Source: Burkholderiaceae bacterium
GTDB lineage: Bacteria; Pseudomonadota; Gammaproteobacteria; Burkholderiales; Burkholderiaceae_C
NCBI GenBank assembly: GCA_019745555.1
Contig: JAIESX010000055.1
Span: forward strand, 1-47,721
DNA length: 47,721 bases
Direction of reading: 5' to 3'
The translations under genes were made by a program, and so were the position numbers. The notes beneath the pieces were generated by a model. That model was not told where the DNA came from. It did not search any database and saw only the letters and a program-made list of their open reading frames with translations. Each line of letters begins with the position of its first letter. The stretch's first letter is position 1. This document shows positions 1 through 13,134 of this stretch, one piece after another.

Positions 1-294
1 GCCTTGCCGGTGCCGGCTCTGGCCCGGCTCAGCCTCTCGCTGGCCCTGGCGGGTTTCGGCTTGGCCGCGGCCTCGGGCCTGCTGATGTTCGGCACGCAGC
101 CAGCCGAGCTGCTGGCCAACCGGGCTTTCACCCTCAAGATGCTGCTGTTATTGGCGGCGGCGTGTAATGCGGGCTGGTTCCATGGCCGCGGTTCGCTGCA
201 CAAGCTTGACCTCTTGGCGCGGGCACAGACGGCCCTGTCCACGCTGATCTGGCTGGGCGTGCTGACCTGCGGCCGCTGGATTGCCTATCTTTGA
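1..294 (+). CDS. C-terminal part of a small integral membrane protein (5' end outside the window)
   Basis: The reading frame is open to the left edge, so the gene starts upstream and only its last 97 codons are visible. Three hydrophobic stretches can be seen, roughly residues 5-28, 42-58 and 72-95 of the visible part, so it is an inner-membrane protein. It is followed after 17 bases by a DUF6152 protein, and small DUF6644-like membrane proteins are often found next to DUF6152 genes; I offer that family only as a tentative label. There are no catalytic motifs to suggest an activity. Confidence 0.6.
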   Translation, partial: ALPVPALARLSLSLALAGFGLAAASGLLMFGTQPAELLANRAFTLKMLLLLAAACNAGWFHGRGSLHKLDLLARAQTALSTLIWLGVLTCGRWIAYL

Positions 295-311
295 CCCGAG
301 AGGAGCACACG

Positions 312-788
312 ATGCAAAGACGTACTGTCCTGAGCCTGCCCCTGGCTCTCGGACCCGGCCTGTTGCCGCTGGCGCGCGCCCACCACGGCTGGAGCAGCTT
401 CGACCAGGATCGCCCCATCTACCTCCAGGGACGCGTGCACAGCGTGCGCTGGCAGAACCCGCATGCCGAGCTGGTGCTGGAGTTGCCGGCCAGCCTCAGC
501 CTGCCGGCCGATCTGGCCCGGCGCGCCCTGCCGGCGCAGAGCGCGCCCGTGGACGGCAAGGCCTTGCTGGCCAAGGCCCAGCTGCCACGGCGCCAGGACC
601 GGCGCTGGGAGATCGAGCTGGCGCCACTTTCGCGCATGCAGGCCTGGAGGGTGACGCCGCTCCAGGTGGGTGACGAGATCGCCGTGCTGGGCTTCACCTT
701 CCAGGACGAGAAGGGTGAGGCCATCCTGCGCGTGGAGTATCTGTTCGTCGGCGACAAGATCTACGGCTTGCGCTCCAGTCCCGCGTGA
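312..788 (+). CDS. DUF6152-type exported protein with a twin-arginine-like signal
   Basis: The ATG at 312 is preceded by a good ribosome binding site (GAGAGGAG, 297-304). An in-frame TTG at 291 would add residues in front of the signal peptide and is less likely. The 158-residue product begins MQRRTVLSLPLAL and has a cleavage-like LARA-HH junction near residue 23, so it should be exported, possibly through Tat because of the RR pair. The mature part starts with an HHGW motif and contains a short beta-rich domain with a WQNPHAE motif near residue 50, typical of DUF6152 proteins. The function is unknown. It probably forms an operon with the membrane protein upstream and ends at the hairpin at 803-825. 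Confidence 0.75.
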   Translation: MQRRTVLSLPLALGPGLLPLARAHHGWSSFDQDRPIYLQGRVHSVRWQNPHAELVLELPASLSLPADLARRALPAQSAPVDGKALLAKAQLPRRQDRRWEIELAPLSRMQAWRVTPLQVGDEIAVLGFTFQDEKGEAILRVEYLFVGDKIYGLRSSPA

Positions 789-801
789 GGCACTGAAACA
801 G

Positions 802-829
802 AAACGCCCTGCAGTGCAGGGCGTTTTTC
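802..829. terminator. Bidirectional intrinsic terminator between the DUF6152 gene and adk
   Basis: An 11-base inverted repeat (AACGCCCTGCA and its complement) with a one-base centre is flanked by a T run on the plus strand and an A run on the left. It lies between convergent genes and can end transcription from both sides. Confidence 0.85.
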
Positions 830-847
830 ATGCAGCGGGCATGCGCT

Positions 848-1603
<756 letters not shown>

Positions 1604-1658
1604 TTACAGCAGCTATAGCAAGCTTGGTCGGTCGGGCCCGCGTCCGGGAGGCCGGATC

Positions 1659-2420
1659 TCAGTGCCCGAGCAGCCTGCGCACGCGCTCCAGATCCTCGGG
1701 GGTGTCGACGCCCGGGCCGGGCGCCTCGTGCGTCACGTGCACGGTGATGCGGTGGCCGTGCCACATGGCGCGTAACTGCTCCAGGGCCTCGGTGACCTCG
1801 ATCGGGGCCTGGGGCAGTCTGGGGAACTGGCGCAAAAAGCCCACGCGGTAGCCGTAGATGCCGATGTGGCGCAGCGGCGCGGGTTCGGGCAGGGTGGTGA
1901 TGCCTTGCGCGAAGCCGTCGCGCCACCAGGCGATCGGCGCGCGACTGAAGTACAGGGCCAGGGCCTGGGCGTCGAGCACGACCTTGACCACATTGGGGTT
2001 CACGAAGTCGGTGACGTCGTGGATGGGATGCGCGGCCGTACTCATGCTGGCCTCGGGGCGCTGTTGCAGCAGCGTGGCCACGGCCGAGACCAGGGTCGGG
2101 TCGATCAGCGGCTCGTCGCCTTGCACGTTGACGACGATGGCCTCGTCAGCCAGCTGCAGCAGTTCACAGGCCTCGGCCAGGCGGTCGCTGCCGCTGGGGT
2201 GGTCCACGCGCGTGAGCAGGGCTTCCACGCCATGCCGGGTGCAGGCCTGCAGGATGGAGGGATGGTCGGCTGCCACGACCACGCGTGTGCCGGCCGGCAG
2301 GCCGGAAGCGACGCGCTGTGCCACGCGCACCACCATGGGCAGGCCGGCGATGTCGGCCAGGGGCTTGCTGGGCAGGCGACTCGAGGCCAGCCGTGCCGGG
2401 ATCAGGACTGTGTAGCTCAC
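1659..2420 (-). CDS. kdsB: 3-deoxy-manno-octulosonate cytidylyltransferase (CMP-KDO synthetase)
   Basis: KdsB activates KDO with CTP to give CMP-KDO, the donor for the inner core of lipopolysaccharide. The 253-residue protein has the N-terminal nucleotide-binding segment [15 protein letters not shown], the [10 protein letters not shown] motif near residue 100 and the HIGIYGYR segment near residue 188, all typical of KdsB. The start is GTG at 2418-2420, overlapping the TGA of the Trm112-like gene (GTGA), which indicates translational coupling. It is the last gene of the exbB-exbD-lpxK-trm112-kdsB run; kdsA, the earlier step of the pathway, is at 36360-37187. Confidence 0.96.
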   Translation of the reverse strand: MSYTVLIPARLASSRLPSKPLADIAGLPMVVRVAQRVASGLPAGTRVVVAADHPSILQACTRHGVEALLTRVDHPSGSDRLAEACELLQLADEAIVVNVQGDEPLIDPTLVSAVATLLQQRPEASMSTAAHPIHDVTDFVNPNVVKVVLDAQALALYFSRAPIAWWRDGFAQGITTLPEPAPLRHIGIYGYRVGFLRQFPRLPQAPIEVTEALEQLRAMWHGHRITVHVTHEAPGPGVDTPEDLERVRRLLGH

Positions 2421-2599
2421 AGGCCCAGTTCCTCGTCGCTGAGCGTGCGGGCTTCGTTTTCGAGCAATACCGGGATGCCGTCGCGGACGGGGTAGGCCAG
2501 GCGTGCGCTGCGCGAGAGCAGTTCCTGTTTTTCGCGGTCGTAGTCCAGCGGGCCCTTGGTCACGGGGCAGACCAGCAGTTCAAGCAGTCGGGTGTCCAT
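2417..2599 (-). CDS. Trm112/YcaR-like small protein with a degenerate zinc ribbon
   Basis: This is a 60-residue protein between lpxK and kdsB, the position of ycaR in enteric bacteria. It starts [16 protein letters not shown] and has the family segments [14 protein letters not shown] and EAR. Only the first cysteine (residue 11) of the usual CxxC pairs remains, since CPVC is replaced by CPVT, so it probably does not bind zinc. The start codon lies inside the 3' end of lpxK (20-base overlap) and its stop overlaps the kdsB GTG. Its role is unknown; Trm112 relatives activate methyltransferases, but nothing here proves that. Confidence 0.85.
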   Translation of the reverse strand: MDTRLLELLVCPVTKGPLDYDREKQELLSRSARLAYPVRDGIPVLLENEARTLSDEELGL

Positions 2600-3620
2600 G
2601 GGGCGATGATAGCCGTGCCTGCAGCGCGTCATCGAGCAGACGGTCGAAGGCGGCGTAGAAGGCCGGCTCGGCCTCGAACTCCAGCGGCACGGCCAGGGCA
2701 TCGGGATGATGGGCCCAGAGCTTGAGCGCATCCTTCTCGGTGCAGAGCAGGGTGTAGTCGCGTTCGCGCGGGCGCTGCCAGGAGGCGTAGTCGTCGTGGT
2801 CGGGGCGTGCCGCCGTGAGCGTGAGCGGCAGGCCCAGGGCTTGCAGCATGTCGAAGAAGGCCTGGGGCCGCGCAGTGCCCGCCACGGCCAGCAGCGGACG
2901 GCCATCGGCGGCGAGCGCGACGAGGTCCACCCGGCTGCCATCGGCGCGCACCGCCTGATGCGCCAGCGCGCGGCGTGAGGTGTAGCCCGTGAAGGCCGGC
3001 CGGTTGCCGGTGTGCAGCACGAGATCTACGTAGCGCGGCCAGGGTTCGCGCAGCGGCCCTGCGGGCAGCAGAAAGCCGTTGCCGACGCCGCGGTCGTCGA
3101 AGACACAGACCTCCAGGTCACGCGCCAGCGCCAGATGCTGCAACCCGTCGTCGCTGACGAGGATATCGACCTGCGGGTGGGACTGCAGCAGGGCACGTGC
3201 GGCCTCGATGCGGCGCGCCGCGACGTAGACCGGCACGCCGGTCTTGCGCCGGATCAGCGCCGGCTCATCACCGACCTCGCGCACGGGACTGTGCTCGAGC
3301 ACTTCGCGGCAGTCGCGCGTGTGCCGGCCGTAGCCGCGCGAGATCACGCCCGGGCGCATGCCCCGGCTTTGCAGGTGCTGGACCAGAGCGATCACGACGG
3401 GCGTCTTGCCTGCGCCACCCGCCACGACATTGCCGACCACGACCACGGGCACAGGTACGACGTGACGCTTGAGGAGGCCGCTGAGGTAGAGCCCCTGGCG
3501 GAAACGCACCAGCACGTCCATGAGAAGCGAGAGCGGCCACAAGGCCCAGGTCAGAGCCCCGCGCCGCTGCCAGCTGGCCTGCAGGGCCAGTTGCCAGGCG
3601 GGCTGGCCGGGACGGTCCAT
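2580..3620 (-). CDS. lpxK: Tetraacyldisaccharide 4'-kinase
   Basis: LpxK phosphorylates the 4' position of the lipid A disaccharide at the inner face of the cytoplasmic membrane. The 346-residue protein has a membrane-anchoring N terminus (a hydrophobic segment around residues 22-36), a P-loop in [12 protein letters not shown] near residues 62-73 and the SDDGLQH motif near residue 155, all characteristic of the family. It starts five bases after the end of exbD and overlaps the next gene by 20 bases, so it is in one operon with exbBD and kdsB. In enteric bacteria the lipid A flippase gene msbA stands upstream; here exbBD takes that place. Confidence 0.95.
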   Translation of the reverse strand: MDRPGQPAWQLALQASWQRRGALTWALWPLSLLMDVLVRFRQGLYLSGLLKRHVVPVPVVVVGNVVAGGAGKTPVVIALVQHLQSRGMRPGVISRGYGRHTRDCREVLEHSPVREVGDEPALIRRKTGVPVYVAARRIEAARALLQSHPQVDILVSDDGLQHLALARDLEVCVFDDRGVGNGFLLPAGPLREPWPRYVDLVLHTGNRPAFTGYTSRRALAHQAVRADGSRVDLVALAADGRPLLAVAGTARPQAFFDMLQALGLPLTLTAARPDHDDYASWQRPRERDYTLLCTEKDALKLWAHHPDALAVPLEFEAEPAFYAAFDRLLDDALQARLSSPHGHPTA

Positions 3621-3625
3621 GTCCT

Positions 3626-4060
3626 TCAGCGGCCACCGGCCTGGGCCGAGGACTGGGTGGCGAAGGTGATCTGCGTGAGGTCGGCGCGACGCGCGGCTTC
3701 CATGACCGTTACCACCGACTGATGGCGCGCATTGGCGTCGGCGCTGATGATGACCACCGTGTCCTTGCCGGCCCTGGCAGCCTGCAGCAGGGCCGCGACC
3801 ACGGCGTCCACGCTGCGGCCGTCGAGCGGCTTGCGGTTGACGCTGTAGTTGCCGTCGCTGCTCACGGCCACGATGACTTCCTTGGGGTAGTCGCGCTGGG
3901 CGTCGGCGTCCGCCGTCGGCAGGCGCAGCTGCATCTCGGTGAACTTACTATAGGTGGTGGTGAGCATGAGGAAGATCAGGATCACCAGCAGCACGTCGAT
4001 GAAGGCGATCAGGTTGATCTCCGGCTCTTCGCGCGCCGGACGGCGGAAATGCAGTCTCAT
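3626..4060 (-). CDS. exbD: ExbD/TolR-family biopolymer transport protein
   Basis: The 144-residue protein has a short cytoplasmic N terminus, one membrane segment (about residues 17-38, with the proton-relevant Asp in [14 protein letters not shown]) and a periplasmic domain. With ExbB it forms a proton-driven motor that energises outer-membrane processes through a TonB or TolA partner. Its ATG overlaps the exbB stop by four bases (ATGA). Sequence alone cannot decide between the ExbD and TolR roles; no tonB, tolA or tolB gene is nearby. Confidence 0.92.
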   Translation of the reverse strand: MRLHFRRPAREEPEINLIAFIDVLLVILIFLMLTTTYSKFTEMQLRLPTADADAQRDYPKEVIVAVSSDGNYSVNRKPLDGRSVDAVVAALLQAARAGKDTVVIISADANARHQSVVTVMEAARRADLTQITFATQSSAQAGGR

Positions 4061-4692
4061 GACTCGGTGCGCCGCAGCGTGCCCAGGTGTTGCAGCAGGC
4101 GCTCACCCGCCAGCTCCAGCGTCAGCAGGTACTCGTCGACGCGGGCGCGGAAGTAACGCCAGAAGATCAGCGAGGGAATCGCGATGATCAGGCCGAAGGC
4201 CGTGTTGTACAGGGCGATCGAGATGCCGTGCGCTAGCTGGGCCGGGTTGCCACCCGAGCTGCCGCCAGGGGCCTGCGAACCGAAGATCTCGATCATGCCA
4301 ACGATGGTGCCGAACAGGCCCAGCAGGGGCGAGACCGAGGCGATGGTGGCCAGGGCGGTGAGGTAGCGTTCGAGCCTGTGCGTGACCACCCGGCCGGTGC
4401 TTTCCAGGGCATTGCGCAACTCTTCATCGTTGCTGGAGGGCTTGGCTCGCAGGGCGCGCAGGCCGCTGGCCAGCACCTCGCCCAGGGCGGAACTCTTCTC
4501 CAGCTGTTCGATGACCTCGGGTTTGGGCAGTTCGGCGCTCGAGGCCTTGATGACCTCGTCGAGCAGCTGGGGTGGGGCCACCTTGGCGGTCTTGAGGCTG
4601 AGAAAGCGTTCGATGATCAGGGCCAGACCCAGGATGGAGCAGGCGATCAGGGGCCAGATGGGCCAACCGGCGGCTTGTATGATGGAAAACAA
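4057..4692 (-). CDS. exbB: MotA/TolQ/ExbB proton channel family protein
   Basis: The 211-residue inner-membrane protein has a first hydrophobic segment at residues about 7-27 and a conserved C-terminal pair of segments containing SPLLGLFGTIVGMI and a second long helix near residue 165. It is the partner of the following ExbD. The best start is TTG at 4690-4692 with GGAGG six bases upstream, which gives the family's usual MFSIIQAAGWPIWPL beginning. It is the first gene of the minus-strand run leading to lpxK and kdsB. Confidence 0.92.
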   Translation of the reverse strand: MFSIIQAAGWPIWPLIACSILGLALIIERFLSLKTAKVAPPQLLDEVIKASSAELPKPEVIEQLEKSSALGEVLASGLRALRAKPSSNDEELRNALESTGRVVTHRLERYLTALATIASVSPLLGLFGTIVGMIEIFGSQAPGGSSGGNPAQLAHGISIALYNTAFGLIIAIPSLIFWRYFRARVDEYLLTLELAGERLLQHLGTLRRTES

Positions 4693-5028
4693 AGGAATCC
4701 TCCACGCTGATGTGCCGTCGATTATGACCCACGCACATGGCGCTCACGAATGACGGCCCGCCCCGCCCTGCGCGCGACTGTTTCGCACCCTCACCCACAG
4801 AATATGTGGATAACTTTGTGTAGAACTACGGGGCAAGCACCGCAAAGCACGCAACCATGCGCTTTGGCGTCAGAACGATGACAAAAAAGGCAGAGAAAAA
4901 TCAAATGGAATCAATCACTTGCACGGAAAAATGCGCTTTCGTTCATCTGTCGGGATTGCGATGGCTTGGGGGCGGGGATTGTGGAGTAATCACCTCGGGG
5001 CATCCCGGCGCAAGCCGCATGACATCTC
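4693..5028. other. 336-base divergent intergenic region between exbB and xseA
   Basis: No gene is visible. The region carries a perfect DnaA-box sequence inside a short palindrome (4795-4813), an A-rich stretch around 4875-4905 and a GACAT-CTC-ATGTC inverted repeat at 5021-5033 whose right arm contains the xseA start codon. Divergent promoters are expected here, but I see no hexamer pair good enough to name. Confidence 0.5.
4795..4813. promoter_or_regulatory. Perfect DnaA box (minus strand TTATCCACA) inside an inverted repeat
   Basis: Positions 4805-4813 read TGTGGATAA, the exact complement of the consensus DnaA box. They form the right side of CCACA-gaata-TGTGG (4795-4809). A single box does not make an origin. 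It may be chance or a DnaA-controlled promoter. Confidence 0.4.
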
Positions 5029-6321
5029 ATGTCGGCATCTGAGTCCTCAGCAATGACGCCACGTATCTGGCAGGTTGGTGCGCTGTGCCGCGCCATTGCT
5101 GATGCCCTGGATGCCAGGTTCAATCCGGTCGCGGTGCGAGGCGAGATTTCGGGCTTCAACCGCGCAGCCAGCGGGCATTGTTATTTCACGCTCAAGGACG
5201 ATACGGGGCAGATCCGTTGCGCCATGTTTCGCCGCGCCGCCACCCTGCTGGACTTCTCGCCGCGCGATGGTGAACTCGTCGAGGTGCGCGGCCGTCTGGG
5301 CGTCTATGAGGCGCGTGGCGATTTGCAACTGGTCGTCGAATCCGTGTCGCGCGCCGGGCAGGGGGCCCTGTTCGAGCAGTTTCTGCGCCTGAAAGCCAAG
5401 CTCGAAGCAGAGGGCCTGTTCGATGCCGCGCGCAAGCGCGAGTTGCCGCGCATGCCGCGCGGCATCGGGATCGTCACCTCGCTCGGCGCCGCGGCCCTGC
5501 ACGACGTGGTCACCGCCTTGCAGCGGCGCGTACCGCACATTCCGGTCATCGTGGCGCCCGCCTCGGTGCAGGGCGCCGGGGCGCCGGCCGAACTGGGGGG
5601 CGCATTGCGGCAGCTCTTTGCCCTGGCGCAGCAGGGCCGGGTGGATGTGATCCTGCTCGTGCGTGGTGGGGGCTCCATGGACGACCTCTGGGCCTTCAAC
5701 GACGAAGGCCTGGCCCGTGCCCTGGTGGCCAGCCCGGTGCCCGTGGTCAGCGGTGTGGGGCACGAGACCGATTTCACGATCGCCGACTTCGTGGCCGACC
5801 TGCGTGCGCCCACGCCCACGGCGGCCGCCGAACTGGTGGCCGAGCCGCGCGGTGTCTGGCTCGGTGCGCTGGACCTCATGCACGAGCGCCTGCGCGAAGC
5901 CGTGCTCGCCCGGCTGGACCGCGAGAGCCAGCGCCTGGACCTGGTGATCAGCCGCCTGGGCCGGCCTTCGGGGCGGGTGGCCAGCCAGCGGCTTGCACTC
6001 TCGAGCCTGGGCCAGCGCCTGCGGCATGCGGCCAGCCAGACCCTGCTGCACCGCCGTCATGGCCTGCAGCAGCTGGCCGGGAACTGGCCGCAGGTGTGGC
6101 GTCGCGATCTGCAGCAGCGCCAGCAGCGGCTGGAGCGCGTGGCCTTGCGCCTGCAACTGCTCGATCCGGCCCTGGTGCTGCAGCGCGGCTACGCCTGGCT
6201 CAGCGACGAGGCGGGGCAAACCATCACGCGGATCACGCAGACCTATCAGGGGCAGGCCCTGCAGGCCACCCTTGCCGACGGCAAGGTTGATCTCACCGTG
6301 ACGCGCCGGGGCAATATTTAG
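5029..6321 (+). CDS. xseA: Exodeoxyribonuclease VII large subunit
   Basis: XseA with XseB degrades single-stranded DNA in mismatch repair and recombination. The 430-residue protein has the N-terminal OB-fold ([20 protein letters not shown], about residues 38-57) and the catalytic-domain motifs [15 protein letters not shown] near residue 145, [13 protein letters not shown] near residue 210 and [16 protein letters not shown] near residue 242. A coiled-coil-like C-terminal region follows. Two starts are possible: ATG at 5029 and ATG at 5053. Neither has a strong ribosome binding site; the later one fits the usual start of the conserved domain slightly better. No xseB is in the window. Confidence 0.95.
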   Translation: MSASESSAMTPRIWQVGALCRAIADALDARFNPVAVRGEISGFNRAASGHCYFTLKDDTGQIRCAMFRRAATLLDFSPRDGELVEVRGRLGVYEARGDLQLVVESVSRAGQGALFEQFLRLKAKLEAEGLFDAARKRELPRMPRGIGIVTSLGAAALHDVVTALQRRVPHIPVIVAPASVQGAGAPAELGGALRQLFALAQQGRVDVILLVRGGGSMDDLWAFNDEGLARALVASPVPVVSGVGHETDFTIADFVADLRAPTPTAAAELVAEPRGVWLGALDLMHERLREAVLARLDRESQRLDLVISRLGRPSGRVASQRLALSSLGQRLRHAASQTLLHRRHGLQQLAGNWPQVWRRDLQQRQQRLERVALRLQLLDPALVLQRGYAWLSDEAGQTITRITQTYQGQALQATLADGKVDLTVTRRGNI

Positions 6322-6325
6322 TTTC

Positions 6326-6331
6326 TACAAT
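6326..6331 (+). promoter_or_regulatory. Possible -10 element for sodB (TACAAT)
   Basis: TACAAT lies just after the xseA stop codon and 39 bases before the sodB ATG, giving a leader of about 33 bases that contains the ribosome binding site GAGGA. No clear -35 hexamer stands 16-18 bases upstream, so this rests on the -10 alone. Confidence 0.4.
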
Positions 6332-6370
6332 CGCCGCTGGTCATCCACAACAACCATCGAGGACACCATC

Positions 6371-6952
6371 ATGGAACACACCCTGCCTCCCCTGCCTTAC
6401 GCCATCGACGCTTTGGCCCCGCACTACTCCAAGGAAACGCTGGAGTTCCACCATGGCAAGCACCACAACGCCTATGTGGTGAACCTGAACAATCTGCAGA
6501 AAGGCACCGAGTTCGAGAGCATGGACCTGGAGTCCATCGTCAAGAAGTCCAGCGGTGGCATCTACAACAACGCGGCCCAGATCTGGAACCACACTTTCTT
6601 CTGGAACTGCATGAAGCCCAATGGTGGCGGTGAGCCCACGGGTGCGCTGGCTGCGGCCATCAACGCCAAGTGGGGCAGCTACGCAGCCTTCAAGGAAGCC
6701 TTTGTGAAGTCGGCCGTGGGCAACTTCGGTTCCGGCTGGACCTGGCTGGTGAAGAAGGCCGACGGCTCGGTCGACATCGTCAACACCGGCGCGGCCGGCA
6801 CCCCGCTGACCACCGCCGACAAGGCCCTGCTGACCGTGGACGTGTGGGAGCATGCCTACTACATCGACTACCGCAACCTGCGCCAGAAGTTCGTCGAGAC
6901 CTTCTTCGACAAGCTGGTGAACTGGTCCTTCGCCGAGAAGAACTTCGGCTGA
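6371..6952 (+). CDS. sodB: Superoxide dismutase, iron type
   Basis: The 193-residue cytoplasmic enzyme converts superoxide into oxygen and hydrogen peroxide. The metal ligands are recognisable: His in [11 protein letters not shown] near residue 27, His in WNHTFFWNC near residue 75, and Asp and His in [12 protein letters not shown] near residues 157-161. The sequence [16 protein letters not shown] and the GSGWTWLVK segment resemble the iron form of enteric SodB closely. It stands alone between xseA and a strong terminator. Confidence 0.96.
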   Translation: MEHTLPPLPYAIDALAPHYSKETLEFHHGKHHNAYVVNLNNLQKGTEFESMDLESIVKKSSGGIYNNAAQIWNHTFFWNCMKPNGGGEPTGALAAAINAKWGSYAAFKEAFVKSAVGNFGSGWTWLVKKADGSVDIVNTGAAGTPLTTADKALLTVDVWEHAYYIDYRNLRQKFVETFFDKLVNWSFAEKNFG

Positions 6953-6974
6953 TCAGCGAGCAGCTGCCTGTCCG

Positions 6975-7004
6975 AGGCCTGGAGGGAAACCTCCAGGCCT
7001 TTTT
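6975..7004 (+). terminator. Intrinsic terminator after sodB
   Basis: An 11-base stem (AGGCCTGGAGG with its complement), a GAAA tetraloop and a run of five T residues stand 22 bases after the sodB stop codon. Confidence 0.93.
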
Positions 7005-7063
7005 GTTTGCGTCGGCCGGTCAGAGCTGTCATGCTGATGGTGATCGGTTTCACCCCAGCCCAA

Positions 7064-7098
7064 GTCTTAGATCTTCTATAAGACCTCTTCTATAAGAC
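7064..7098 (+). repeat. Tandem operator-like repeat upstream of icd
   Basis: The 13-mer TCTTCTATAAGAC occurs twice, at 7072-7084 and 7086-7098, with starts 14 bases apart. A GTCTTA at 7064-7069 makes an inverted repeat with each TAAGAC. The block ends 15 bases before the -35 of the predicted icd promoter. This looks like a transcription-factor site. Similar ATAAGA/TCTTAT sites occur before central-carbon genes in betaproteobacteria as far as I recall, but I cannot name the regulator. Confidence 0.65.
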
Positions 7099-7112
7099 TG
7101 ATTGCAAAAAAA

Positions 7113-7141
7113 TTGAAATTTCTTGATGAAAATTTCATATT
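7113..7141 (+). promoter_or_regulatory. Sigma-70-type promoter for icd
   Basis: TTGAAA (7113-7118), 17 bases, CATATT (7136-7141), in the only strongly AT-rich stretch of the neighbourhood. Transcription would start near 7148, giving a leader of about 120 bases without a visible gene. Confidence 0.55.
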
Positions 7142-7267
7142 GCGGGATATTGATTCAAAAATGGCGACAGAGGTCAGGACACTGAAAGCAAAATCTCAAA
7201 CCATCCGAGATTCGTTCGTCGGCACATCGGTCGACGCGGACCCGGTCCCGATTTCTGGAGATACGCA

Positions 7268-9505
<2,238 letters not shown>

Positions 9506-9526
9506 GTCTCAGAGCCTCGCGGATGA

Positions 9527-9561
9527 AGCGGCCCGGGCGCATGCGCCCGGGCCGCTTTTTT
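9527..9561. terminator. Strong intrinsic terminator after icd
   Basis: A perfect 14-base GC-rich inverted repeat (AGCGGCCCGGGCGC and complement) is followed by six T residues. It lies between icd and the convergent DUF192 gene. Confidence 0.93.
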
Positions 9562-9572
9562 CATGGGAGGAT

Positions 9573-10028
9573 CTACCGACGGTTCGTGAATACCGGCCCG
9601 CCGAGCCGGCTGCCGGCCTTGAGGCCGCGCTTGGCAAACCAGCCCTGGTTCATTTCGAGCACGAAACGCACAGGCCGGGCCGAACAGTGCGACTCCGTGG
9701 TCTGAGGCGTCATGTCTGCCAGGTTGACGATGATGCCGTCATCGGCGATGAAGGCGGCCGTCAGCGGCAGCAGGGTGTTCTGCATCCAGAAACACTGGCG
9801 TGAGGGTTGCTCGAAGATGAAGAGCATGCCCTCGTTGGCGGGCATCTCCTTGCGATGCATCAGACCCATGGCCTGCTGCTGCGGGGTGGTCGCCACCTGC
9901 GCCTGGATCAGGTGCATGCCGGCGTTCAGTGTGACGCGCGGCAGGTCGAGCTGGGGTGAGGACTGGGCGCTGGCCGGGCCGGACAGGGCTGCCAGTAGCA
10001 TGCAAAGGGGAAAAAACAGACGCAACAT
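9573..10028 (-). CDS. DUF192-family exported protein
   Basis: The 151-residue protein starts at 10028 with MLRLFFPLCMLLAALSG and an ASA-Q type cleavage site near residue 22, so it is secreted. The frame extends eleven codons further, but that would spoil the signal peptide. The DUF192 core is visible: TTPQQQAMGLMHR near 47-59, EGMLFIF near 66, CFWMQNTLLPL near 78 and a final domain with GWFAKRGLKAGS. The biochemical role of the family is unknown. Confidence 0.85.
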   Translation of the reverse strand: MLRLFFPLCMLLAALSGPASAQSSPQLDLPRVTLNAGMHLIQAQVATTPQQQAMGLMHRKEMPANEGMLFIFEQPSRQCFWMQNTLLPLTAAFIADDGIIVNLADMTPQTTESHCSARPVRFVLEMNQGWFAKRGLKAGSRLGGPVFTNRR

Positions 10029-10248
10029 GGGAGCTGTGGGGCAGTTTTCAGACAGCCGCATTGTGCGTCATCGATCTGGTGCTCACAGGCCAGGTGTTCT
10101 GGTCCGGGCCACGATATGACAGTCCGTGCGGGCAGCCGGCCAGCGCATCCGGCGCCGGGCCCCGACTTTTTTATGCGGGGAGCGCCTTGAAGCGGCGCCT
10201 GCCGCCTCCAATTCAACCCCAGGCGAGACGTGCCGCGGGCACGCTCGA

Positions 10249-10254
10249 TAGAAT
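10249..10254 (+). promoter_or_regulatory. -10 element of clpS, predicting a leaderless mRNA
   Basis: TAGAAT ends six bases before the clpS ATG, so transcription would begin at or next to the A of the start codon. A partial -35 (GAGACG, 10225-10230) lies 18 bases upstream. There is no Shine-Dalgarno sequence before clpS. Confidence 0.5.
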
Positions 10255-10260
10255 CATTGC

Positions 10261-10617
10261 ATGGCCACGAAATCCCCCGCCAAACCACCGGCACCCGTCC
10301 AGCAGCCCAGCCGTGACGAGGGTGATTCGGTCGTGCTGGAGCGACGGACGCAGAAAGTCCAGCCGCCGCAGATGTACCAGGTTGTCATGCTCAACGACGA
10401 CTACACGCCGATGGAGTTCGTGGTGGTCGTGATCCAGGAGTTCTTCAACAAGGATCTGGAGACGGCCACCCAGATCATGCTCAAGATCCATCTGGATGGC
10501 AAAGGTGTTTGTGGCGTCTACACCAAGGATGTGGCGGCCACCAAGGTGGACCAGGTGCTGGAGGCCGCGCAGAAAGCCGGCCACCCCCTGCAGTGTGTGT
10601 GCGAACCTGTGGAATGA
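10261..10617 (+). CDS. clpS: ATP-dependent Clp protease adaptor
   Basis: ClpS hands N-degron substrates to ClpAP. The 118-residue protein has a disordered N-terminal tail (about residues 1-35, rich in Pro, Lys and Gln), then the core with [17 protein letters not shown] near residues 39-55, where the NDD and the following Thr-Pro-Met shape the N-degron pocket, and the [13 protein letters not shown] segment near 81-93. It sits directly before clpA, as in most proteobacteria. Confidence 0.97.
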   Translation: MATKSPAKPPAPVQQPSRDEGDSVVLERRTQKVQPPQMYQVVMLNDDYTPMEFVVVVIQEFFNKDLETATQIMLKIHLDGKGVCGVYTKDVAATKVDQVLEAAQKAGHPLQCVCEPVE

Positions 10618-10665
10618 GCGGCGCGCGTGCAAAGTGTGCGAGTAGACCGGAAAAGTTATTTTACT

Positions 10666-10710
10666 TTCGCGGCTGGAACTGTTGGACAGCCCCGCGAATC
10701 GGATTAAAGT
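10666..10710 (+). promoter_or_regulatory. Hairpin and possible promoter before clpA
   Basis: TTCGCGGCTG (10666-10675) can pair with CAG-CC-CCGCGAA (10687-10698), leaving an 11-base loop. Overlapping it, TGGACA (10683-10688), 16 bases, TAAAGT (10705-10710) resembles a sigma-70 promoter that would start clpA transcription near 10717. The hairpin could instead attenuate read-through from clpS. Confidence 0.4.
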
Positions 10711-10740
10711 AGATTCGTAAGCAAGGCAAAAGGAAGTCAC

Positions 10741-13056
<2,316 letters not shown>

Positions 13057-13075
13057 TCTGTTCTGTGGGCAAATA

Positions 13076-13111
13076 AAAAGCCGGCCTGTCGCAAGACAGG
13101 CCGGCTTTTTT
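13076..13111. terminator. Bidirectional terminator between clpA and the iron-binding protein gene
   Basis: AAAAGCCGGCCTGTC pairs with its complement around a GCAA loop, with A residues on the left and six T residues on the right. It separates two convergent genes. Confidence 0.94.
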
Positions 13112-13134
13112 CATGCCGGCGAGGGCGTGGGATG

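Noticed and set aside
4795..4813. Replication origin
   Set aside because: There is only one DnaA box and no dnaA, dnaN or rpmH gene; an origin would need a cluster of boxes and an AT-rich unwinding element.
10029..10260. Cold-shock protein gene between the DUF192 gene and clpS
   Set aside because: Such a gene might be expected here, but no frame shows the KWFN/KGFGF motifs. The 232 bases hold no gene.
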